Shown: piece by piece, positions 12,301-26,500 of the stretch | Layout: each line of letters begins with the position of its first letter | How positions within the stretch are numbered: position 1 is the stretch's first letter | From: Atopsyche davidsoni | Lineage: Eukaryota > Arthropoda > Insecta > Trichoptera > Hydrobiosidae | Length of the DNA: 64,000 bases | NCBI GenBank assembly: GCA_022113835.1 | Contig: JAILWY010000028.1 | Location: 4,526,001-4,590,000, forward strand | Reading direction: 5' to 3' | Program-made: the position numbers and the translations under genes | The notes under the pieces: generated by a model | What the model was told of the DNA's origin: nothing | Seen by the model: the letters and a program-made list of their open reading frames with translations, nothing else | Databases searched by the model: none

Positions 12301-15300
12301 CACGAAAGAGTAAAATCTGAATACTTTTCACGCGAGTTCATGAGTCAGCCGGTGATGCTTTCGTGTATTTATATATTTAATCTATTCTATTCAATCTCTC
12401 GGAGTCTACTTTTGATGTGAGGTGACAAATGCGACGGAAAGAGTTTCGAACAGAAATAGAAAGATCCACTCAATGATAAAAGACCTTCGAATGTAACAAA
12501 GTCGGTGTCTGTTCGAGACATGATAGACATCGCAACAAGTAAATAACATATTAGTGAAAGTTACGTTTATATTTTTAATTAACACTCGGACCAACTATAA
12601 AATATAATGTTTAAATATAAACAATACGCGTATTTTATATAATATAGCGCGATAATTATGCTAGAAATTCCTTCAGTGTAAAGCCATATGGTCGTATTTT
12701 TTTTACGATAGCGTATTTAGTAATACAGGTACAGGTATATAGAAGTCTTATATTTAATACTAAATATTTTTTATGAAAATAATGTTATTAATTATACAAC
12801 ACTAAAGCGACTCAAAGATGTATTAAAATATACATTTTATTAAAAAAACGAATATCGACAAAAAAAATTCCAGACCTGCATAGATTGTCACAATTGAAAA
12901 TTATCTGAACTTTTATAATACGATGAGGTAAATTATAGCATTATAGCTTGATGTATTGAGGAATCAAAAATAAAAAAAAAACGATATTATGGTTAGGCGT
13001 TGTGTGTGTGACGCGATACACAGTCGTGAAGCTCGGGGGTGGTGCTGGGTGGTGCTGGGTGGTGCTGGGGGTCCGGTGGGCGGCGTCTCGCGGTGACCGC
13101 GGCTCCGCCGGGGCCTCCTAATTCTGGTGAAGTTGCCAAGTGGATTACGCGCGACGTCCATTTGCCGGGAGGACTTACCCTCCCAAAGTTAACACGCCGC
13201 CCCTGTGCGAATCGCGATTGTTCTGACCGGCCGGAAGTTCCTGCGAGGGGCCCGCCGGGTGGTCATTTACACCGGCCCACACCTCGGGAACCAAGGAACG
13301 GAGAGCCATCATCCACTGCATCCACAATAACACGTGAGACCTTGTTGATGCACGAGGCATTTGATTGGTGAAGATACAATTTTTTTTATTATGATAATGG
13401 TAACGGTTTGTTATGTATTTTTTTGCATGACTAGTTTCGATCAACAGACTTGGTCAACATCAGATGCATAACTGATGTTAAGATATTCTAATGATGGTGG
13501 GGTTGATGAGATGCCAACACTTTCATGTATGCGATTTTCCCCTTAGAATACCATGAACACTGCCTCAACCTCCTTTGAGGAGAAACACTTGATCAAAAAT
13601 ATATTTATATATAAAAGTTTTCATATAACTAATTACTATACTATAGAATACAAAGTTACCTTTATCATTATAAAAAATACATGAGATATTCTAATGGTGG
13701 GGGTGATGAGATGCCAACACTTTCGTGTATGCGATTTTCCCCTTAGAATACCATGAACACTGCCTCAACCTCCTCTGAGGAGAGACACTTGATCAAATAT
13801 ATATAATACGTTTTCATATAACTAATTACTACACTATAGAATTCAAAGTTACCTTTATCATTATAAAAAAATATATGAGATATTCTAATGGTGGGGGTGA
13901 TGAGATGCCAACACTTTCGTGTATGCGATTTTCCCCTTAGAATACCATGAACACTGCCTCAACCTCCTCTGAGGAGAGACACTTGATCAAATATATATAT
14001 ATACGTTTTCATATAACTAATTACTACACTATAGAATTCAAAGTTACCTTTATCATTATAAAAAAATATATGAGATATTCTAATGGTGGGGGTGATGAGA
14101 TGCCAACACTTTCATGTATGCGATTTTCCCCTTAGAATACCATGAACTATGCCTCAACCTCCTCTGAGGAGAGACACAAATATATATATATATATATATA
14201 AGTTTTCATATTACTAATTACTATATATCCGAATGCAAGTATTCGAGTAACGTTACGTGAAAAGTTGATATCTTAATTGGAATACCAGATATACCTTTGG
14301 TGATACTTAAATTTTATATGTAACATACGTCAACGTGCGACAGCGAAGCCAGGGCTTACAAATTATTATTAATATATATATATTATAAATTAATTTATAA
14401 AACCTCTGAGGACATACTAGAACTATGGTGGGCCTTAATGCGCTTTTCTCGCTCAACGAAAGTTCGTCTAGATTTAAAAAATATATATGAGTGTGTAATT
14501 ACGTGTATACGTGGAAAGCAGGTGTATTTTAGAAATGGCCATTTTATTCGATAATGGATGCAATCGTCGAGCCGGTGTTTTAATGTGTACCTCAATATAT
14601 TTAAAAAATATTTTTTTGTAGCGTGGCAATACCTTTTTGAGTAAGCAACACCGTCCCACTAATTAAGAGGTTCCCTTGTCAATGCAGTGGGAACCCTTTG
14701 AAAAAAAAAAAACCGAATTGGATGAAAAAAAAAAAATGGATTCTTCAAGTAAATGGGTGTTTTTGTTTAAGGGTTGAAAATATTTGTTATAAATTCTTAT
14801 GTTATAATAGAAGTCGAATAACTTTTGTCTAAAATATTGAATTCATTATTTTTTATATTAATTTAAATAATTAAAAATTACAGTTAATTTATACGGACAC
14901 TTTGGAAATATTAATCAAGTATGAATTATTTTTTCCTAATTTTAATTTAATATACAGGAATAAAATTTATTACAAATAGAAAAATTAAAATATTTGCATA
15001 ATAACAGAGTAAATAAAGTTTTTTTCTATTTTTCAGTTTTTACAAAAAAAAAGCTAAAAGGGCTAGTGAGACTAGCCAATATAAGATATTATTATTTTAT
15101 TTCTTTTAACGTCTAAAAAATAAAAAAAAACAACTGTCGATTTTTAATTCTGTTGCAAGAAACTTCTTCCAAAATTAATAGTAACATAAAAAAATATAAA
15201 ATAAAAACTTATATTGAATTTACAGTGGCGTGCGTTTTAAATAAGCAGATATCCAACGAATTCCTTGAAAAGCTACTGAATATTTTTTTTTGTATACTGG

Positions 15301-18300
15301 AACATAATCAAAATAAACAAGAAGGTAAATCTATTAATCCTGATATTAAAAAAATATTATTATCATATGAATATCGGGGTTGATTTTTTTTTTTTGATTT
15401 GTTTGATTTTTAACGCTGTAAAAAGGATAAATTAAATATATTTATATATAAATAATAATATTTTACAAATATATCCCTGAAACTAATAGATACCTGCACT
15501 ATCTCAGGTTCGACAGACAGATGCTATCTACACGCCTAGTCGTTGCATCTTCACCGGACACTGCGATTCTCAAACTGTGTTTCGCAATTTCCTAAAATGG
15601 CTTCATATATATTCGAAAAATTCATGTATATTTGTAGAAAATGCGACTGTAATGCTGTAAATTAATTTTATTGAACATACAAATTGTAAGCCCTGGAGCA
15701 AACGTTGCTTATTTGGAGTCTAAAAACGTTTTTTTTAAATTTTTTATATAGATAAAGTTACAAAATCATCATTTGTATACATATACACATTTTTTTAAAA
15801 AGTTTTAAAAAAATGGATTTTATGCAAAAAAAATTATTGAACTCTTTGAACCGAATATGAATAAATAATTATAAAATATTTTTAGACTATTTTTTTCAAG
15901 GTGGTGTTAAAAATACACCACAGTGACATTTAACCATAAAAAAGGTGGGTTATTGCGTAAGCAAAGGGATGTGAGAATATAAATCAAGATGTTTGGGATC
16001 TGTGGAGGACATAAAGATATCCGAACAAGATTAAATTTTCGATTGTATAATTAAAAAAAAAACCAACCCAGATACGGTCACTCTTTATCGATTGACACTC
16101 CTTCCTATTAAATTGAAAATTATTACGCATTCGGATTTATTAATTTATAAATCTTTTAATTTTCGGTTTCTCACGATATCAGATGAAATTCACTGCAATA
16201 TTATTAACTTGCGATTTTAATATATTTTAAAACTCTTTGAATCAGTTTTAGGGTTGAGAATAATTTAATCAAACGGTTTTTATTTTTCAGTAAAAACAAG
16301 CCTATAATGTAATCTCTAAAATCAGCAATAAAAAAAAAACCATTTTTATCAATAGAGTCATTCAATAATATATATTCTGTCTATTAAATATTTCGGCAGT
16401 GGAAATCGGAAATACAGCCGAAGTAATAAGACTGCTCTTGCATATATATATGTTCAGCGATATGTTCGCCAACGTGGTCTGAGGAGAGGCACACGAAGAA
16501 GAAGAAATGATTATGATTTCCAAGTGGAAGGAGAAAGTTATCGCGGATGCAGAGTTTGCCCTAGTCGAGAGCACAGTGAGACTACTGAGACGGTCGCCAA
16601 CCTGCTCTGAGGAGAGTCGCCCGAAGAAGAAGAAGGAATGATTCTGCCGAAGCTAGGGTAGTATCAGAGACATTTTAAAACTGGGGGCTGTGTTTATCGG
16701 CGAGGCACGTGGCGCGATTGATTTACACCCCTCTGCGGATGGCGTTTAGGGGTCTTTATTGCTAGCCAAGCAGGCGGATTTTAACGGCCGCAGGGGGCTG
16801 CTAGCTGCAAATAAAAATATAAATAAAACTCCCGTTTATGTGTCCAGAAAATAAAATTATATTTCCGATAATAGTTTTCTATTATTGGAGATTTTTCTCG
16901 AAGTGAGTTGTACGAGTGTGTTTGTATTTCAAAAATACTCACAAGGCGACACACCGAAACACATACAAAAAAAATTATATATATATATATATAATATAAC
17001 CGAAGAATCAAATAGTACTGAAATTACCCATTTTATAATACAAGTATTAAAATAACATTTTAAAACAAAAGTCTTTCAAAAAGCAAAAAAATATAAATGT
17101 GTAAAAAAAAATGTTGATTATAGAATTTTTTTTTTAATCAATCAAAATAAAATAATAATAAATATCATAATATCCGCCAAATTACAGATGTACCACAGAT
17201 CAAGGTAGTTAAAAAAAAAAAACAAAAAAAACAAACTCCCCGACCAGTCGATCCTTCGTAAAGCGAGAAGAGCGCATTGGACCAACCACAGTTTTATTAT
17301 GTCCTCACTGGTATTTTTTTTCTAATAATAACTAGCTTTATCGCTTTGAAAATGCACACTGTATAACACTCTGGGTGTATACATACGCAAAATGACACAA
17401 AAGCCGTTTACACCTTGCTCGCAAGGGACGGCAATGTTAGGGTATGATTCGTACAAGGTGTCAGTGCAGTCAAGCCAATGAAGATTAGAAGACTGCGCTG
17501 TCTGGGTCACCTGCATAGCTCAGACGATGTAGAGCACAGGTTCCCAAACTATTTTGTCCCGTCGACCACTTGTCGTAGACCCCTGCCTTGCCCTGATTTT
17601 TTTTAAATTCATCATTTTCAAACATGTTTTCGACATCTGACATACAGGGTGCGCCATATTTTATGTCGGTATGTAAACATTGAATAACTATTTTTTTTTC
17701 CCTTCTCCGTATGAAGATGGAAAAGCTATCAATAACCTTCTTGCGGTAGTCCATAATTAACAGCATTATTATGTGAGTACACAGGTTCAATCTGTGTTCA
17801 ATTATGTTATTTACGGAATGCCTAAATTTTGGTGATGACCTTCTTAAATGGGATCCACTCTCGTAGACCCCCAATTTTATTTTTCGCTATCATCGACTCC
17901 TTGCAGGGCAAAATCGACCACGATATTGACCACTTTGGGAGCCAGTGATGCAGAGCCTCCAAAGGGGGTGTTTTCAGTCATGAGGGGTGTCAGAGACTGA
18001 AAATGAGTTGACCGGATGGTGTAACGAAAGACCGGCGTGAGTGGGGCGAGAAGAAACCGAGGAAGGCAGGGACAAACTAATAATCACGGGTGCAATGCCA
18101 TGAACGCTTTTTTTTACCTGCAGAAAAATAAGTATATGAAATGACTAAAAATAAAAAAAATATGACAAAAGCTTACAGGTAAAAATGCACCTTTTCTTGT
18201 CAGTGCGGAGCTGACTTGGAAATCAAAAGCGAAGCGAATCGTGTCATTTAATTTATTTTATTATCACTTTATTTTTCTATACTAAAATACAGATTTTTTT

Positions 18301-20533
18301 TAAACAGAATATTAAAAAAGCTATAAATTATATATACATATTTTTTATAATTTAATTAACGTTCTTTTTCAAGGTCAAATAAAATCTTGAAGGTGTTAAA
18401 AAAATTAATAAAAAAACGACTTTTCAAAACCAAAGTTTGTTAAAAAAATTTTTTTTTTTAATTTTTAAACTTATCCCATACCATAGGTTTATATATAATC
18501 TTTTAATTTCAATTTATAAAAAAAAAAGACACCTAAAAGTTTAGGGTTCTAGATGCGTCAGTCATAATAATCTCTAAATGCCTAAAACTTCAATCGGAAA
18601 AACGCATATTTATCATACTAAAAGTAAATTTATAAGAAATAAAAAAAATTGTATCTAGCTTTTGGCATTAAAATTTTTTCGTAAACTATTTTCTAAAAAT
18701 TATGAACCCATCAAAGGTATTAAGAAGTAATTTGTATGGTTTTTAAGACTTATTTTTTATTTATATATCAGACGTGATGCAGTCGGTGTGTCGCGCATTC
18801 TTGCTTATTTATCAATATTTATATATTTTTTTTTATAAATCAAGTCTCACAAAATGCATGGGGGTGGGGGGGGGGGGGGACACTCATGCAAAACCGCAGC
18901 TTGTAAACACCATCATCGTCCTTCTCCAGAGACGTCCAACGGCGACAAGTGCACTTAAAGCGATCTCCGCCTAAGCCGGGGGAGGGAGTGAGGATTACAC
19001 TGGATCCCAGATAATACCACCGCAGTCGCTTGACAACGAGCAAATAAATACACAGCCTCTACAAATACACACAGCCTTACAAAATTATACTAAAACTTCA
19101 ATAAAAAAAAAAATAAAAATAAAAAAATTGCGTACACTGGGATAGTAACGCATCACACAAGCTCAAAAGCAATGAGTAAAAAATTTTATTAATGCATATT
19201 TTTATTAGAGTGACTCGCATTGTATACACTTAAAAAAATACTTGTGTTTTAATATATATTTTTTACCTTGTGATACAATTGGCTTTCGCTAGAATCTGTG
19301 CCCCGTCCCGGGGCGGTGTTATTCCTTAGTGAGTGCTTTCTATATAAATAGTGGATGTTTTTAAAAGTTCCTGCAGGGGTAAGTGGCCCCGGTTGAGACG
19401 GATTATCCGGGGCGGGTCACCCAGCCACCCCAGCCTCCCCCAGCCTCCCCCGGCGAGGGGAGACCCACGTTGACACATTGTAATACTATTAAAGCTCGAA
19501 GTGACTCTCAGTATTCTAATACAAGTAAACCCCACAAACAGCGAAACAAAGTATTCTTGAAGAATCACTCAAAACTTAATTTTAATAAATAATTAAATTA
19601 TTTATGTGAATTGACCGAACCGTCAGTTTAGGTGTCTAAGCAGTCGCAAATTATTTATTTCTTTATATATTATCAAGCCCTAATCATCTGGTGATCCGGG
19701 AAAGATTTGAAAAGCACAATACACCTGGGCGGTTTGGTAGAAAGGCACTTTAAGTAGACAAACACATTTCAATCCCTTAAAAAGTTACGTGGGGGAGTAG
19801 AAGGGTAAAAAAAAAAAAAAAAACCAACCCCGTTAAAAATACTCCACTGTCTCCCATGCTACTTTTACTTTCTTCAAAAGGCTCTATTCACACTTATGTA
19901 AAACCTACTTTTTGATGTATATACTAATTTTTATTTTTTAATATTATTCAGTGGATCAAATGTGCGTAGCCCGATCTACATTTATTTCCCTTTTATAATT
20001 TTTAATATATTTAATCATAAAAAATACGGAACACTGAAGTACATTTTATTGGTAAAACCTTCTGAATCTGAATATGAAAATTTTTCACAGTGATAATTAA
20101 ATCACTAAATAGAATTTTTTTATTATTATTAAATATATAAATATTCTAAGTTATTCGTATGCGAACTAAAATTAGGCACGCTATATTTTTCACAGTGCCA
20201 GTAATCGAAGGGGTCCAGGGGGATTTCATCCCCATGGCTTTCAGTCGAGCTGCTCTCACCCCATCCTTTCAAATCAACAGTATCAATTTCAAAAAGAATT
20301 AATAACAAAAATTATATTGAATTAAGCGATTTTTGTTTATGTGCCGAGTGTGATCTTAAATATTCCACTGGATCGGGGTCCCCCTTGACGCCCTCGCCGC
20401 TCGTCGATCGGAAACGAATCATGAGAAGGGGGGCGATCCCGATATTGATGCACAGTAATGCCTGATACGCAAAGCAGTCTATACACACTGTACACTGCTG
20501 GATAGTTGGCATTCGGTTGTCAGTTGTCTCAGC

Positions 20534-20570
<37 letters not shown>

Positions 20571-23500
20571 TTTAAGCTGCCTACACGCGCTGCAACACAA
20601 CCGACAATCGAGCGGAGATCAGACCATAACGTATATACGATTGGTTGAGTCAACGTTTTAACAAGAAAAAGCATCTATTTATAAAAAAAAAAAAGCAGTG
20701 TTTATGATGAAAGTTCCGAGCGCTGGACATTGTAAATATTGAAATATGCTTCTCGTGGAATCGTGATTAATTGTTACTGCCCGTGGAGCGTTTTCTGTTC
20801 GTTAAAATTCCTGTTGGGCGACTCGAATAGCATTCCGGGAAAAATGCGGCCACTCCGCATTCTAGGCAGATCACAATCTCCACGATCCGAGCACCACTTG
20901 CTGTGGGCAATTTAATTTATATATTTACAGTGTTCTTGGGTATTAAGGCTGATAGTTTGATTGATCGGTGTGTGTATTTTTTTCACAGGAGAGGGGTCCT
21001 GCTCCGTCAGGTGGCGGACAAGAAGAACTTCGTACAGGTGATATCCGATTTGAAGGGAGAGATCATCGATTGCGAGTACGTGCAGGACAAGAACACAATC
21101 AAAAAGTTCACGAAAGACTTCAAGAAAGCGATCAGCAACAGAAATCTGAACCCAAAGATTAAATCAAAAGATAAATATTATAAAAATAAATACAAGGATC
21201 AAAAGAACGAGTACGATACTCAGAGAAGAGAAAAATCGAATAAATACGAGGATAACGATATTGCAAGACAAGAATCGCACAATTATACGGACTTGTACAG
21301 CATCGGAAAGTGGAATGGTGGTGGAAGTAAATATGGCGCTGGTGGAGGAGCTGGTGGTAGGAACCGACTGGGCAGACACGCGACGAGCTCGCGCTGGGAG
21401 AGGCGAGACTTCGACGAGCTGGACACCAACCTGAGGCGGATCAGGATGCCGGCGAGGCAGATGCTGGCCAAGAGGGACTACAGGGACCTGTGGTCCAGCG
21501 ACCTTCGCAACGTCACCGTCTTCCCCCTGGACGAGGGCTCCAGCCTGCCCGTGGACATCGCCGCCTGGCTGGACTGCGACACCCTGAAGAAGAAGTGCGA
21601 CGCGGTGCACGCCAGGATCGCGCAGACGGTGCAGCAGGTCAAGGAGGAAGACCAGCAGAGCTTTCCGAGGTAATGCATTTTTTAAAATTCATATAGAGTA
21701 TTAAAAATCACTCGTCAGTATCGTGACGCCTTTTTTTGCGGTATACAAAAAAAAATTACTAGCAATGTGTTTTTTTTTTTTTTAATAATATATTTCTAGG
21801 TTAGAAAGGTCTTAACGTTTTATACATAACACAAATAAGCAATTATATACAGAATTCTATTTGACTCTATATCGCGATTCGCAATACTTAATTCAATTAA
21901 AAATATATATAGTCTAAAAAGATGTTGCTATCTAATTCATAAGTGACGTCATCATCGATCATCATCATGCGAAATCAGTAATACGAGGTGAACAGGAAGA
22001 GGTCATTAAGGCTATGGTTACACGACCCCACACGGAGGATAAAAAGACTTGTCGCCTGATATACGCGATAGATTAAATAATATAAATGTAGATACGCGAG
22101 ACAAAAAAAGTTAATTGCATGTGTTTAATTAAAAAAAATCACATAATAGGTCTTAAAATGTTTTTTTTTTATTTTTAATAATTACGTATGTAAATAATCA
22201 ATATTTGTGACAGAGAGTATTTGGTGAAATTTAATTTTAATATTTGAAATAAAACACTCGAGTGATTTTTCACGTGTTAATTTTTATTGGTGACCGGTTT
22301 CGCCAATCTTTCGAGTTAGCATTGTAAAATTGAGTAATAGGTTTGATAATGCCAACGTGAAAGCGTGGCTAAACCTGTCACCAATAAAAACTAACACGTG
22401 GAAAATTCCTCAAGTATTTTATTTTAAGTATTAATTACGTATTAGGGGTACCATAAAGTTTGGTCGTTTTGGTATAGGCGGTGCAGTACGCATTCAGTTG
22501 GGACTCGTCCTTTGAGCTATTTGAAAAAATTTGTTTGGGAAGTTTTACCATATCCTCCTTACTCACCAGACATTGCACCCTTAGAGTATTTTGATCATTG
22601 GAGTATTTACTGAGAAACAAGATCTTTAAAGGCATGACCCAAGTAAAAACGACCCACAAGGGTCTTATTTCTAGGTGGCAACAACTCATAGATAATGAAG
22701 AAACGAAAAAAAATTAATTTACATCGAAAAAAAAAAAAACGACCGAACTTTTGGGTACACCTAATATGCAATGTTTTTATTGTTTTTTTTTATGTATGCA
22801 TAGTAGTTATCCGATCTGCATAGTATAGTAAAAGTCGATTATGATTATGCGCATGTGTCTGTGTGAACGGCAAGGAATCAGCTGGAGACGATGAGGCGAG
22901 GTGGGCCGGAGACGGTAGGGCGGAGAGAGAGGTCGGGGGGCAGTTGTAATCTGGTGGTGCAACGGCAGGGAGAGCCGGTCGATCCGCGAGGTGCTGATGG
23001 TGCCGGGCACGCTGTGGTGCGGCCCCGGCGACCAGGCGCGGCGCCAGGAGCTGGGCGCGCTCAAGAAGCCGGACGCGTGCTGCCGCGCGCACGACGCGTG
23101 CCCCGGCGTGCCTCCCTGGGCGCGCCGCTTCATGCACTACAACGCCAGCCCCTTTACTCTCAACCACTGCGCCTGCGACCACAGGTCAGGGACCTCGCCC
23201 TTCCCACCCCCCCCCGCCCCCACCCTCTACACCCCCAAACTACACCCCTAACCTAACCTAAAAAATTCTTCACAGTCACCGCAAAACAGCCGGAATCAAA
23301 CTTTTTGCATACCCAATATTTTTGGCACATAGTACTTTTATGAAACCTCAATGAAACTCCAACAAAGTTGGCGGTATTTTTACACTCACTTTGTTAATGC
23401 TTTGAGAATGATTGTCATTTGTTTCGTATGAAATCATTACTAATATGATTAGGCACATTAGTTCATACATAGAAGATGATTTAAAGAAACTCTCATCGTG

Positions 23501-26500
23501 ATTTGTGTGGGATTTGAACCCACATCCTCTGGCTCACATGGCCGGTGTACTGACCCTTGTACTAACATATGAACCAATGTGCCCGGGCCAACCAATATTT
23601 CATCTTCTATGTGTTAACTAATGTGCCTAATCATATTAGTAATAATATAATAAACCCGCAATGGGTAATAAATACGCATCTGATCGACGTTCAATCCAAA
23701 AAAATAGACATCGTATGAAATCGTTAAGAAATTCAATATTTTTGACATAGAGTACTTGGTGGAGTTCCATTTTAATATTTTGAGTAAAATCACTCGAGTA
23801 TTTTTACTCAAAAAATATGAAATCGTTCACAAATTTGTCGTAATACATTGATCTTAAATTAACCCTTACAAACTGACAATCATTATGTTTACTCAATCGC
23901 TTGTTAATATATTGATTCTCACTCCAAGGTCACCGATTCCACGAATTCCACCAAGTACTCTCTGTCAATAATATTATAACATTAAAATCGTACCCCACCA
24001 TCGTGTCAAAAAATATTTTACACTTTCTTCCCTGAAGCCCCATCCCAATCGTTAATTATTTTTTTAATTAATTAAAAAAATTATTATAATTTTTTTTAGT
24101 TGATTAATTAATTTTTTTCGCTCCGTTTTATCGTTAATTTAATTTTAGTTTGGTTAGAATTTTGGGTTACAAGTTATTATTGCTTTCGGCATGTTTTCGC
24201 TTCCGTAGATAATTGTTTACTGCACAACAGCTTGACTATTCGCACATATATTTTAAACGTATCATTTTGTTGTTTTTTTTTTTTTTTATGTAGTTGTTGC
24301 TGTCATTTTGGTTTTTTTTTTGTTTTAGGTACGTTGAATCGCCATTTTTATTTTATTTGTTTTGTTTGTCTCCACACTTCCCGAGTCCCGATGCGGAGAC
24401 CTGTCGGTTCTGGTCCTGAGTTTTATAGAAAAATCGCTCTCACGAATCGATATTGTAAAGGTATCAATAACGTATCGTATATTATATTTAAGGGATTCAA
24501 TGTAAGGGTAGATCTTTGTATATATATATATATGTGTAACGTGTAAGTATGCCAATTGCCACAAATACCCTTTCATAACATACAGTAAGTATTACAGCTA
24601 AATATTTAAATCATCCTACAGGTAAAAGGGTTATTGTCGGATTTACAACCGAATTAGTAAGACTGGCCTGTGATAAATATGTATTCAATGAAATAGAAAT
24701 ACATAGGCACTAGAAGAAGAATATATATATATATATATGTGTATATATAAAGGGGCTGGGATCTTTGATGGGTCCATTTTCAATTTTTTTGATAATTTTA
24801 TAAAACATTTTGCGAAAAGTCTACTGCACCAATTTTTTTGCGAAATCGTGTCATTTCATTTTTATTTTTTTTACAGAATATTATAAAAATTGTTAATTAT
24901 ATTTATCTATTTTTTTATTATTTATGTAACGTTATTTTTCAAAGGTCAAATAAAGTCTTGAAGATGTTGAAAAATTTGGTAAAACGACGACTTTTTAAAA
25001 GCAGATGGTTATGGTATAAATAAAAAAAAAATGGTAAGAAAAATTTATAAAAAATAAAAATATATTATCTGTAGACGAAGGAATGGTCATTTTATCAAAT
25101 TTTTCAACCTTTTCAAGACTTTATTTGACCTTGAAAAAAGGACGTTAATTAAATAATAAAAAATAAGCAAATATAATTTTTTTTACAGTACTGAGTTGAC
25201 TCGAAAACCGAAAGCGAAGTGAATCGTGTCATTTAATTTATTTAATTGTCAATTTAGTAAACACATATCACATCAAAAGTAAATTTTTATGAAATAACAA
25301 GGAATGCATCTAACTTTTGGCATTAATTTTTTTTTGATTGGTGCAGTAGATTTTTGGCAAAATATTTTCTCACACACATACCAACAAATTGACGTCTCGT
25401 ACAACAAATTGAACAGTGATGTAGCCATAACAAGTAGTTTTGGTGATATTTTTGTGGGGCGCATAAAATTATCAAATAAAACTCGAAAACGGACCCATCA
25501 AAGGTCTCAGCCCCCCGAAGAGAGATGAAACTGATTTCACGAAAAATAGGTAGAGATCCAGGCGGGGACGGGGAAGGTCAGGTGCCCCGGCGAGTGCGCT
25601 ACCTAACCGGCGGAGTATTGTTGCGTGTTGCAGCCCGAGCCGCCTGCCCCGGGCCTCCAGCGTGCTGGTACCGGGGACCTACTGGTGCGGCAAGGGGAAC
25701 GGCGCGGGGAAGTATTCACAGCTCGGTCCCTTCAGCCAGGCGGACAGGTGCTGCAGGATGCACGACCACGGCTGCCCCTACTGGATTCAGGTCGGGGAGC
25801 TCAAGTACGGCATGGTCAACTGGAGGCCGAACACCCTCATGCACTGCCGCTGCGACGAACGGTGAGTCGGCCCATGCCCGACACTTGGCAGGCTTTCGAA
25901 TTTCCACACCAGAAAGCCATCGTCACGAGGTGTTCGCGTTATCTGTATTCTGCTCCAAGACCGATCCTATGGTCCTTCGTACTTCTAGATACTATGTTAC
26001 TTGTTTAAATTCACGCGCACCCATGCCACTGGATGGTACCTTTAGCAGGCAAAAATATGTAGTAATCGATCAATGCCTTCTAGCAAATATTTATTTCGAC
26101 CACCAATACAAAAACTGTCTAAAATATATAATATAACCTCTTACATCCCTTGTTTAAATTCACGCGTACCCATGCCACTGGATAGTACCTTTATCAGGCA
26201 AAAATATGTAGTAATCGATCAATACCTTCAAGCAAATATATATTATTTTTATTTCGACCACCAATACAAAAACTATCTAAAATATATAATATAACCTCTT
26301 ATATCCCTTGTTTAAATTCACGCGTACCCATGGCACTGTATGGTACCTTTAGAAGGCCAAAATATGTAGTAAGAGTCAGTCTAAGCATCGATCAATGCCT
26401 TCTAGCAGATAAATATTATTTTTATATTGACTACCAATACAAAAACTGTCTAAAATATACAATATGACCTTTTACATCCCTTGTTTAAATTCACGCGCAC

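Larger units (their letters stand above)
21670..22968. other. PLA2 intron 2
   Basis: AT-rich, holding a foldback repeat (22263-22415) and a mariner deletion derivative (22442-22764). A GC-rich stretch before exon A stays open in frame, so that exon may start further upstream. Confidence 0.6.

Noticed and set aside
13020..13320. GC-rich 110-codon frame
   Set aside because: GGTGCTGGGT minisatellite at its start and no splice logic; may be a conserved noncoding or CpG-rich island, but no gene can be supported.
17485..17874. Minus-strand 129-codon frame
   Set aside because: Lies inside the hAT-like element at 17537-17949 and shows no transposase motif; treated as chance.
21164..21610. Minus-strand frame of 148 codons opposite PLA2 exon 2
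   Set aside because: Antisense shadow of a GC-rich coding exon; no splice or start context.
25525..26136. 203-codon plus-strand frame across PLA2 exon B
   Set aside because: Wrong frame over the catalytic motifs and it runs into the tandem array; the PLA2 frame is clearly the coding one.
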